From Sphingomonadaceae bacterium (GTDB lineage Bacteria; Pseudomonadota; Alphaproteobacteria; Sphingomonadales; Sphingomonadaceae), in the NCBI GenBank assembly GCA_025359425.1, contig JANYGC010000102.1:1-64000 (forward strand): a DNA stretch of 64,000 nt. Reading direction: 5' to 3'. Position 1 is the first letter of the stretch. The number at the start of each line of letters is the position of its first letter. Positions 25,477 to 33,197 of this stretch are shown here, in pieces. The translations under genes were made by a program, and so were the position numbers. The notes beneath the pieces were generated by a model. It was not told the origin of the DNA and ran no database searches. It worked only from the letters and a program-made list of their open reading frames with translations.

Positions 25477-27563
25477 GGTGCGCTCCCGCGAGGGGCCTCC
25501 ACCCCCAGCTGCCACAGGATAAAGGCGAATTCCTCGGCGGTTTCCTTAAGGCTCTCGAACCGCCCCGACTTGCCGCCGTGGCCCGCGCCCATGTTGGTCT
25601 TGAGCAGGAGTTCGCCCGAACCGGTCTTGAGCTCGCGCAGTCTGGCGACCCATTTGGCGGGTTCCCAGTAGGTCACCCGGGGGTCGTTGAGCCCGGCGGT
25701 GACCAGCAGCGGCGGGTAGGCTTGCGCGGTCACCTGATCGTAAGGCGAGTAGGAGCGGATCAGCTCGAACGCGGCCTGGTCCTCGATCGGATTGCCCCAT
25801 TCGGGCCACTCGCCCGGGGTCAGCGGCAAGCTCGCATCGAGCATCGTATTGAGCACGTCGACGAACGGCACGTGCGCCACCACCGCGCCCCACAGCGCGG
25901 GGTCCGAATTGATCACCGCGCCCATCAGCTCGCCGCCCGCCGAGCCGCCCGAGATGCTGATCTGACCGGCCTCGGTCAGGCCGCGTTCGATCAGGCCTTT
26001 GGCAACGTCGACAAAGTCGGTGAAGGCGTTGGTCCGGCGCTCAAGCTTGCCCGCCTTGTACCAGGCGCGGCCCAGATCGTCGCCGCCGCGGATATGCGCG
26101 ATGGCATAGGCAAAGCCGCGGTCCACAAGGGAGAGCCGCGTGGTCGAGAAGCCCGGATCGATCGCAATGCCGTAGGCGCCGTAGCCGTAAAGGTGGAGGG
26201 GTCCGGCGCCCCCCTCTTCAGCCAAATTGGCGCGGTCCTTGCGCATGACCACGCTGACCGGGACCATGGTGCCATCGCGGGCGGCTACTTCCAGCCGCTC
26301 GGTGACGTAAAGCGAGGCGTCGTAGCCGCAGGGCAATTCCTGCACCTTGAGCACTTCGAGGCTGCGGCCCGCGAGGTGGTAGTCATAGACCGTCGCCGGG
26401 CTGACCATGCTTTCGTAGCTCAGCCGCAGCTTGTCGACCGCCCATTCGGGGTTGTCGCCAAGCCCCGCGCTATAGCTCGCCTCGGGAAAGGTGATCGGTT
26501 CGATCCGCGCGGGATCGTCGTAGTAGCGCAGCTCGATCTGGTCGAGCCCGGCCAGCCGGCCCTCGACCACATAGAAATCGCGGAACAGGTCGAACCCGGT
26601 CAGGTAGAACGCGTCCGAGCCTTCGATCAGCGTGGTCCAGTTGCCCGGATCGGACAGCGGCGCAGTGGCGAGGCGGAAGTTTTCGTGGGTGTCGTTGGTG
26701 TGGATGGTGAGCTGGTCTTCGCGCAGCTCGACATCGTATTCCACGCCGGGCTGGCGCGGTTTGACCAAGATCGGCGGGGCGAGCGGATCGGCCGCCGGAA
26801 CCAGCCGCACTTCGCTGGTTTCGTGGTCCGAAGTGCCGATGATCAGCCACTGCTCATTGGCAGACAGCGCTGCACCGACTCTGAAGCCCTCGTCCGCTTC
26901 GTGATAGAGCTCGACATCGTCTTGCAACGTTGTGCCGAGCCAGTGCAACCGGGCATTGTCGGTGCGCCATTGCTCGTTGGCGAGGCTGTAGACGAGGCCC
27001 TTGTCGTGGCCGACCCAGACCAGCGAGGACAGAGTGCCGGGGATTTCGTCGGGCAAGACCTCGCAGCTGGCGATGACTTTGACCCGCGCGGTGAAGCGTT
27101 CGGTGCCATTGTCATCGACCGACCAGGCGAGCCTGGTCCCGTCGTTCGAAACCGCAATCGCGCCGAGCCGGAAATAGTCCTTGCCCGCCGCCAGCGCGAC
27201 CTCATCGAGGAGCAGTTCGTCCGGCCCGCCTGCGACCGGCCTGCGCCACCACTTCTTGTACTCCGCGCCTTCTTCGAACTCGATCCAGTAGAGCCACTCG
27301 CCGTCCTTCTGCGGCACCGACTTGTCCGCCTCCTTGATCCGCCCGCGCATCTCGGTGAACAGCGCGTCGATCCGGCTTTGGTGCGGGGCCATGCGCTGTT
27401 CAAACCAGGTGTTCTCGGCGGCGAGGTGCGCGAGCACTTCGGGATCGGTCACCTCAGGATAACCGGGGTCGCGCAGCCAGGCGTAGTCGTCGCTCAGCGT
27501 GATGCCGTGATGCGTTTCGACGTGCGGCTTTTTTGCTGCGACGGGAGGCGTGGAAACTGTCAT
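25473..27563 (-). CDS. ptrB: S9A family oligopeptidase B
   Basis: A 696-aa prolyl-oligopeptidase-family serine peptidase that cuts short peptides after basic residues. The N-terminal seven-bladed propeller covers about 70-410. The alpha/beta hydrolase domain has the catalytic triad S541 (GGSAGGEL), D627 (LNDPRV) and H662 (GAGHGG). It has no signal peptide, so it is cytoplasmic or exported by other means. It is transcribed with the downstream thioesterase and divergent from an Xaa-Pro aminopeptidase only 55 bp away, placing two peptide-degrading enzymes side by side. Confidence 0.93.
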   Translation of the reverse strand: MTVSTPPVAAKKPHVETHHGITLSDDYAWLRDPGYPEVTDPEVLAHLAAENTWFEQRMAPHQSRIDALFTEMRGRIKEADKSVPQKDGEWLYWIEFEEGAEYKKWWRRPVAGGPDELLLDEVALAAGKDYFRLGAIAVSNDGTRLAWSVDDNGTERFTARVKVIASCEVLPDEIPGTLSSLVWVGHDKGLVYSLANEQWRTDNARLHWLGTTLQDDVELYHEADEGFRVGAALSANEQWLIIGTSDHETSEVRLVPAADPLAPPILVKPRQPGVEYDVELREDQLTIHTNDTHENFRLATAPLSDPGNWTTLIEGSDAFYLTGFDLFRDFYVVEGRLAGLDQIELRYYDDPARIEPITFPEASYSAGLGDNPEWAVDKLRLSYESMVSPATVYDYHLAGRSLEVLKVQELPCGYDASLYVTERLEVAARDGTMVPVSVVMRKDRANLAEEGGAGPLHLYGYGAYGIAIDPGFSTTRLSLVDRGFAYAIAHIRGGDDLGRAWYKAGKLERRTNAFTDFVDVAKGLIERGLTEAGQISISGGSAGGELMGAVINSDPALWGAVVAHVPFVDVLNTMLDASLPLTPGEWPEWGNPIEDQAAFELIRSYSPYDQVTAQAYPPLLVTAGLNDPRVTYWEPAKWVARLRELKTGSGELLLKTNMGAGHGGKSGRFESLKETAEEFAFILWQLGVEAPRGSAP

Positions 27564-27618
27564 GCTGGCGCTCTATGGTGCCGCCACTGTCCCCGCAAGC
27601 ACGACCCGGAATTTTGCC

Positions 27619-29430
27619 ATGCTGATGAATGTCCACCAGACCCGCCTTGACGACCTGCGCAAGGAACTCAAGCGCCGCGATCTCGCTGGCTTCGTGGTGC
27701 CGATCTCGGACGAGCACATGAGCGAATATGTCGGCGCCTATGCGCAGCGGCTGGCGTGGTTGACCGGGTTTGGCGGATCGGCCGGGTCGGCGGTGGTGCT
27801 GGCGGATGAGGCCGCGGTGTTCGTCGATGGGCGTTATACGCTGCAAGTTCGCGAGCAAGTGGACGGGCAGTTGTTCGGCTACGAATCGACGCTGACCACG
27901 AGCATCCCGGCCTGGCTCGCCGAACATGCCCAGGCGGGGGCGAAGATCGGGTTCGATCCATGGCTGCACGGCAAGCCCTGGGTCGCTGCGTGCAGCGCGG
28001 CGCTGGCCGCTAAGGGTGCGACGATGGTCCCGGTCGAGGGGAATCCGATCGACGCGGTGTGGCATGACCGGCCCGCGCCGTCGCTCGCTCCGGCCATGGT
28101 CCACGGCAACGACTACGCCGGGCAATCGAGCGAGGCCAAGCGCAGCGCGGTGGCTGAATGGCTCACCGCGCGCGGCCTCGATGCGGCGGTCATTTCGGCG
28201 CTCGACGGCGTGGCGTGGCTGCTCAACCTGCGCGGCGCGGATGTCGAGCGCACCCCGGTGGCGCTGTCGTTCGTGCTCGCCCACGCCGATGGCACCGCCG
28301 AACTGTTCATCGCCGAGGAAAAGGTGACGCCGGAACTGCGCGCGCATTTGGGCAACGCGGTGACCATCCGCAGCCGCGACGACTTTGTGCCGCAATTACA
28401 GGCGCTCGCGGGCAAGAAGGTCGCGGTCGATCCCGAGCGTTCGGTGGCGGCGGTGTTCAGCGCTCTGGAAGGGGCAGGAGCCACGGTGCTGGCGATGACC
28501 GACCCGACCGTGCTGGCCAAGGCGGTCAAGAACCCGGTCGAGCAAGCCGGGCAGCGTGCGGCGCAAGCGCGCGATGGAGCGGCGATCGCCCGGTTCCTCC
28601 ATTGGCTCAGCATCGAGGCACATAAGGGCGAGCTCGACGAGCTGTCTGCTGCGGCACGCCTGCAAGCCTTCCGCGAAGACACCGGACTGCTGCGCGATCT
28701 GTCGTTCGATACGATCTCGGCCGCCGGGGCGCATGCCGCCAGCCCGCACTACAAAGTGGATGAGGCCTCCAACATCGGAATCGCGCCGAACTCGATCTAC
28801 CTGGTCGATTCGGGCGGGCAGTATCTCGATGGCACCACCGACATCACCCGCACCGTGTGGGTCGGCCCGGGCCAGCCGAGTGCCGAGCATAAGGACCGCT
28901 TCACCCGCGTGCTCAAGGGCCACATCACGCTCGCGCTGGCGACTTTCCCCAAAGGGACGGCCGGTTCGCAGCTCGACAGCTTTGCGCGGATGCACCTGTG
29001 GCACGCTGGCGTGGATTATGCCCACGGCACCGGACACGGAGTGGGCAGCTTCCTCTCGGTCCACGAAGGCCCGCAGCGGATTGCCAAGTCGGCGGGAGGG
29101 CAAGCCGGGACCGGGCAGGAGCTGCTCGCCGGCATGATCCTCTCGAACGAGCCGGGCTATTACAAGACCGGCGCATACGGGATCCGGATCGAGAACCTGG
29201 TGCTGGTCGAGCCGCGCGACATAGCCGGAGCGGAAGGCGAATACTTCGGGTTCGAAACGCTGACTTTCGCTCCGATCGACGCAGCGCTGGTCGAACGGAG
29301 ACTGCTGAGCGGCGACGAGACCGCCTGGTGGAACAGCTATCACGCGCAGGTCGAAGCGGTGCTCGCGCCGCGACTCGATGGCGCCGCGCTCGCTTGGCTC
29401 AAGGCGGCTTGCGCACCCTTGTCGGAGTGA
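27619..29430 (+). CDS. pepP: Xaa-Pro aminopeptidase, M24B family
   Basis: A 603-aa three-domain aminopeptidase P. Two creatinase-N-type domains (about 1-300) come before the M24 pita-bread domain (about 305-530). Metal-binding motifs are visible: YLVDSGGQYLDGTTDITRT with two Asp ligands, HGTGHGVGSFLSVHEGP with His, and LSNEPGYYKTGAYGIRIEN with Glu ligands. It removes N-terminal residues before proline. A GTG further upstream (27550) would overlap the divergent peptidase gene; ATG at 27619 is preferred although the Shine-Dalgarno is weak. Confidence 0.93.
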   Translation: MLMNVHQTRLDDLRKELKRRDLAGFVVPISDEHMSEYVGAYAQRLAWLTGFGGSAGSAVVLADEAAVFVDGRYTLQVREQVDGQLFGYESTLTTSIPAWLAEHAQAGAKIGFDPWLHGKPWVAACSAALAAKGATMVPVEGNPIDAVWHDRPAPSLAPAMVHGNDYAGQSSEAKRSAVAEWLTARGLDAAVISALDGVAWLLNLRGADVERTPVALSFVLAHADGTAELFIAEEKVTPELRAHLGNAVTIRSRDDFVPQLQALAGKKVAVDPERSVAAVFSALEGAGATVLAMTDPTVLAKAVKNPVEQAGQRAAQARDGAAIARFLHWLSIEAHKGELDELSAAARLQAFREDTGLLRDLSFDTISAAGAHAASPHYKVDEASNIGIAPNSIYLVDSGGQYLDGTTDITRTVWVGPGQPSAEHKDRFTRVLKGHITLALATFPKGTAGSQLDSFARMHLWHAGVDYAHGTGHGVGSFLSVHEGPQRIAKSAGGQAGTGQELLAGMILSNEPGYYKTGAYGIRIENLVLVEPRDIAGAEGEYFGFETLTFAPIDAALVERRLLSGDETAWWNSYHAQVEAVLAPRLDGAALAWLKAACAPLSE

Positions 29431-29475
29431 TAATGTTCCTGTAATGTTCTTACAGCGATTCGCAGGGAGAGAACC

Positions 29476-29844
29476 ATGATCGGATATGTGACCCTTGGCA
29501 CCAACGACCTGCCACGCGCGGCGAAGTTCTATGACGCGCTGACCGCCGAACTGGGGGTCGGTCGGATGATGGAGTTTGAGACTTTCATTGCCTGGGGCGC
29601 GCCGGGCGGTGGTTGCGGAATCGGACTGACCAAGCCTTTCGACGGCAACGCGGCAACGATCGGCAACGGTGTGATGGCTGCCTTCGAGGCGAGTGACGAG
29701 GCCCAGGTTCAGCGGCTCTACGATATCGCGCTGGCCAATGGCGGCACCGATGAAGGCCCCCCGGGCCCGCGCGGTGACGGGTTCTACGCCGGATATTTCC
29801 GCGATCCTGACGGCAATAAACTCAACGCGTTCATCATGGGCTGA
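29476..29844 (+). CDS. VOC (glyoxalase/bleomycin resistance) superfamily protein
   Basis: A 122-aa protein with the single-module VOC fold: MIGYVTLGTNDLPRAAKFYDAL at the start and YFRDPDGNKLNAFIMG at the end. This family includes metal-dependent lyases and small resistance proteins; substrate unknown. GGGAGAG precedes the ATG. A cupin gene starts 4 bp after its stop, so they form a pair. Confidence 0.85.
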   Translation: MIGYVTLGTNDLPRAAKFYDALTAELGVGRMMEFETFIAWGAPGGGCGIGLTKPFDGNAATIGNGVMAAFEASDEAQVQRLYDIALANGGTDEGPPGPRGDGFYAGYFRDPDGNKLNAFIMG

Positions 29845-29848
29845 GCCG

Positions 29849-30247
29849 GTGGCTGGCATATCGATCGAGCGTTTCCCGCTCCACCTTGGGCTTGGCGCCA
29901 AAGCTGTGCCGCAGGCTGAATTTACCGGCGAGATGGACTGGTACATGGCCTATTCGGAGCGCACTGCAACCGATGGTGCCGAAGGCCGATTGGTCACAAT
30001 CCACACCTTCAGCGAAGACTGGAGCAGTTGGGAAATGCACCCGGCGGGCGACGAGGCGGTGCTGTGCCTGACGGGCGAAATGACGCTGCACCAAGAGTTT
30101 CCTGACGGGCGCAGCCAGCAGGTGACGATCGGTGCCGGCGACTATGCGATCAACCTGCCCGGCGTATGGCACACCGCCGACATTGCAAGCACCGCCACGG
30201 CGCTGTTCATTACCGCCGGACTTGGCACCACGCATCGCCCGCGCTGA
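29849..30247 (+). CDS. Cupin domain protein
   Basis: A 132-aa cupin-type beta-barrel: EMHPAGDEAVLCLTGEMTLH matches cupin motif 1 (G(X)5HXH(X)3,4E(X)6G) partially, and GAGDYAINLPGVWHTADI matches motif 2. It may bind a metal, although not all ligand histidines are clear. The GTG at 29849 lies 4 bp after the VOC gene stop; no better start is visible. The function is unknown; the tight spacing suggests cotranscription with the VOC protein. Confidence 0.75.
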   Translation: MAGISIERFPLHLGLGAKAVPQAEFTGEMDWYMAYSERTATDGAEGRLVTIHTFSEDWSSWEMHPAGDEAVLCLTGEMTLHQEFPDGRSQQVTIGAGDYAINLPGVWHTADIASTATALFITAGLGTTHRPR

Positions 30248-30425
30248 TAACGCGCAGGTGAACGCAGCTGCGATCCTGCGACAAATGACGACAAATCAGC
30301 CCGATTGCGGCATACGGGTGCGACACCATCGTCCTAGAAGCGGACATGGAAGCCGCGCGGTGCTGGCCCTCCCCTCCCCGTCAGACCGCGCGGCTTCACC
30401 ATATCGGGACACAGGAGAAGTTTGC

Positions 30426-31028
30426 ATGAAGAAGATACTGATCGGTCTGTCGGCGCTGGCCCTCGGCCTGGCCGGCGCGGCTTATGCGCAAGAAGGCATC
30501 CCGGGCGGCGATCCGCTCGGCGACAAGACCGTGACCAAGGCCGAATTCATGGCCAAGCACGCGCAGATGTTCGACAAGATGGATGTCAACCGCGACGGCA
30601 AGCTCGACGCGGCCGATCGGGCCGCCCACGAAGGCCAGATGTTCGACCGCACCGATACCAATCACGATGGCGCGTTGTCGCGCGATGAGGTGACCGCAGC
30701 GCATCAGCGCGGGCCCGGCGCGGACGCAGCCGGCCATGACGGCAAGCATCGCGGCGGACGTGAAGGCGGCCACGGCGGCGGCATGAAGATGATGATGATG
30801 AAGATGGCCGACACCAACAAGGACGGTGCGGTCAGCCGCGACGAATTCGTTGCGGCGCATGCCAAGCACTTCGACATGATGGACGCCAACCGCGACGGCC
30901 AGTTGACCCAGCCGGAACGCAAGGCCGCCCGCGACAAGATGCACGCGATGGGCGGCGGCATGCGCCACGACGGCAAGCATGGCGATCACAAGATGGGCGA
31001 TATGCCGCCCCCGCCCCCAGCCAACTGA
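30426..31028 (+). CDS. Secreted four-EF-hand protein
   Basis: A 200-aa exported protein with signal peptide (MKKILIGLSALALGLAGAAYA) and four EF-hand loops: DVNRDGKLDAAD (from residue 53), DTNHDGALSRDE (from 77), DTNKDGAVSRDE and DANRDGQLTQPE. Regions between are rich in His, Gly and Met (a run of Met-Lys, and HDGKHGDHK), which could bind other metals. AGGAG precedes the ATG. A response regulator and kinase follow on the same strand within 31 bp, suggesting the protein is a calcium or metal binder tied to that sensor. Confidence 0.85.
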   Translation: MKKILIGLSALALGLAGAAYAQEGIPGGDPLGDKTVTKAEFMAKHAQMFDKMDVNRDGKLDAADRAAHEGQMFDRTDTNHDGALSRDEVTAAHQRGPGADAAGHDGKHRGGREGGHGGGMKMMMMKMADTNKDGAVSRDEFVAAHAKHFDMMDANRDGQLTQPERKAARDKMHAMGGGMRHDGKHGDHKMGDMPPPPPAN

Positions 31029-31059
31029 GCGGGCACGGCGGATGACGGGCCTCTCCTGA

Positions 31060-31788
31060 ATGGATCAGGCTGCCACCACCCGCTTGCTGCTCGTCGATGA
31101 CGAAGCAGCGCTGCGCGAACCCCTGGCCGAGTATCTCTCGCGCCAGGGGTTCAGCGTTGTCCAGGCCAACAGCGCCGCGCAGGCGCGCAGCTTGCTCAAA
31201 ACCGAGCACGTCGAACTGGTCCTGCTCGACATCATGATGCCGGGCGAGGACGGGCTGTCGCTGTGCCGCCATCTGGCTGAGACCCACGCAATACCGACCA
31301 TATTCCTGACCGCGCGCGGCGAGGCGACCGACCGCATTGTGGGGCTCGAAATCGGCGCCGACGACTATGTGGTCAAGCCGTTCGAGCCGCGCGAACTGGT
31401 TGCGCGGATCCGCTCCGTGCTGCGCCGCAGCGCCAAGGGTGCCGCGCCGGTGGCCGATGACGAACTGTTCGAATTCGAAGGCTGGCGGCTCGATCCGCTC
31501 AAGCGCCGGTTGACCGATCCCGAAGGGGCGATGGTCTCGATCTCCTCGGCCGAGTTCCGGTTGCTGCTCGCCTTCCTCGAACACCCGCGTCAGGTGCTCG
31601 ACCGCGACCGGCTGCTCGACATGGTGCAGGGCCGCGAGGCGCACCTGTTCGACCGGGCGGTCGACAATCAGGTCAGCCGACTGCGCCGCAAGATCGAAAT
31701 CGACAACCGTAACCCGGTACTGATCCAGACCGTATGGGGCGGGGGTTATATGCTCGCCACCGACGTGCGGCGGGTTCGCGCTGCTTGA
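31060..31788 (+). CDS. OmpR-family response regulator
   Basis: A 242-aa regulator. The receiver domain has LLLVDDEAALRE, phospho-acceptor D57 in VLLDIMMPGEDG and the Lys in DDYVVKPFEP; the winged helix (about 145-235) has VDNQVSRLRRKIE. The stop and the ATG of the following kinase share one nucleotide (TGATG), so the pair is translated together. The EF-hand gene upstream is the obvious candidate target or input. Regulon unknown. Confidence 0.93.
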   Translation: MDQAATTRLLLVDDEAALREPLAEYLSRQGFSVVQANSAAQARSLLKTEHVELVLLDIMMPGEDGLSLCRHLAETHAIPTIFLTARGEATDRIVGLEIGADDYVVKPFEPRELVARIRSVLRRSAKGAAPVADDELFEFEGWRLDPLKRRLTDPEGAMVSISSAEFRLLLAFLEHPRQVLDRDRLLDMVQGREAHLFDRAVDNQVSRLRRKIEIDNRNPVLIQTVWGGGYMLATDVRRVRAA

Positions 31789-33197
31789 TGCCACGCGTTC
31801 TAACCAGATTGCTGCCCCGGAGCCTGCGCGGCCAGCTGCTGCTGGCGGTGGCAGTGGCGCTGCTGCTTGCCCAGGGCATCAGTGCCGCGCTGCTGTATCG
31901 CGCGCAGACCGAGCGGCGCGAAGCCGCCTTGGTCCACGGCGCGGCGATGCGGCTGTTCGCGGCCAATCACGACGAAGCGATGCAGGGGCCGCACCCGGCC
32001 GGAGCCTATGACGCCGCACGGCATTTGCAGGTCGAGCACATGCCCGCTGCCCCGCTGCAACCGGGCGACGTGCGCAGCCCCGAGGCCGAAGCCGAACTGC
32101 GCGAGATACTCGCCGGACAAGGCGTTGCCGCGATGCAGATCGTGGTGTTGCGCCGGCCGGCAACGGGCGACGTGCGAATGGCTCGCCGCGCCGCGCGGCG
32201 CGCGCAGGTGTTGGGGCAGCATGCCCCCCCATTGCACCGCGAAGTGATGGTCGCCGCGGTCGAACTGCCGCAGGGTGCTGGATGGATGGTTGTACGCCTG
32301 CCGGTCCCGCCGACCGAGCGCGCTTTGCTGGTCACGCTGATGGGCCAGACGCTGCTGCTGTTCGCGCTGCTGTTCGGCGCGATTGCGCTGATTCTCGGGC
32401 AGATAACCAAGCCGCTCGCCGCGCTGACCACCCGGCTCGAGCGGTTCGCCGCCAAGCAGGACGCCGATGGGCCGCTCGAACCGCAGGGCCCCGATGACCT
32501 GCGCCGGCTGATTTCTGCGCACAACGCGATGGAAGCCCGGCTATCGGCGATGCTCGACGAAAAGGACGTGATGCTCGGTGCGATCGGGCATGATCTCAAG
32601 ACGCCATTGGCGGCCTTGCGGGTGCGGATCGAATCGGTCGAGGATGACGCCGAACGCGCCAAGATGGCCGGCACGATCGAGGATATCACCCGCTCGCTCG
32701 ACGATATCCTCAGCCTTGCCCGGGTCGGCCGCCCGAGCGACCCGCTCGAACCCGCCGAACTCGGCGCGCTGGTCGGGCAGGTCGCCGAGGAATTCGAAGA
32801 CATGGGTGAGCCGGTGAGCTTCACCCCGGCGGACGAACGGATCGTGCTGCCGCTGCGCGCTACCTGGCTGCGCCGGGCGGTTCGCAACCTGACGGTCAAC
32901 GCAGTGCGCTATGGCCAGGAGGCGCGCATTGCTCTCGCCCGCGAAGGGACCAATGCGGTGATCCGGATCGAGGACGATGGGCCGGGCATTCCCGCCGACC
33001 AGCTTGCCTTGATGCTCGAACCGTTCACCCGCGGCGACCCGTCGCGCAACAGCGGCACCGGCGGCGCCGGGCTGGGGCTGACCCTTGCCCGCGCCATCGC
33101 CGACCAGCACGGCGGCACGCTCAAGTTGATCAACCGCAGCGGCGGGGACGGCCAGGTTAGTGGCCTGACCGCCGAGCTAAGCTTGCCGCTCAGGTAA
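31788..33197 (+). CDS. Sensor histidine kinase
   Basis: A 469-aa membrane sensor. First membrane helix at about 13-35, a periplasmic domain of about 130 residues rich in Arg, Pro and His, and a second helix at about 185-208 (LLLFALLFGAIALILGQ). HAMP, then a DHp with the phospho-acceptor H268 in GHDLKTPLAALR, then an HATPase domain (DDGPGIPADQ, GGAGLGLTLARAIADQHGG) follow. It is coupled to the regulator upstream. Its periplasmic part may sense a metal or envelope signal, given the EF-hand neighbour; that is inference. It overlaps the convergent M1 peptidase gene by 8 nt. Confidence 0.92.
   Translation: MPRVLTRLLPRSLRGQLLLAVAVALLLAQGISAALLYRAQTERREAALVHGAAMRLFAANHDEAMQGPHPAGAYDAARHLQVEHMPAAPLQPGDVRSPEAEAELREILAGQGVAAMQIVVLRRPATGDVRMARRAARRAQVLGQHAPPLHREVMVAAVELPQGAGWMVVRLPVPPTERALLVTLMGQTLLLFALLFGAIALILGQITKPLAALTTRLERFAAKQDADGPLEPQGPDDLRRLISAHNAMEARLSAMLDEKDVMLGAIGHDLKTPLAALRVRIESVEDDAERAKMAGTIEDITRSLDDILSLARVGRPSDPLEPAELGALVGQVAEEFEDMGEPVSFTPADERIVLPLRATWLRRAVRNLTVNAVRYGQEARIALAREGTNAVIRIEDDGPGIPADQLALMLEPFTRGDPSRNSGTGGAGLGLTLARAIADQHGGTLKLINRSGGDGQVSGLTAELSLPLR

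Noticed and set aside
25578..27650. 690-codon antisense open frame across oligopeptidase B
   Set aside because: Shadow of a gene whose catalytic triad is clear; no signal of its own.
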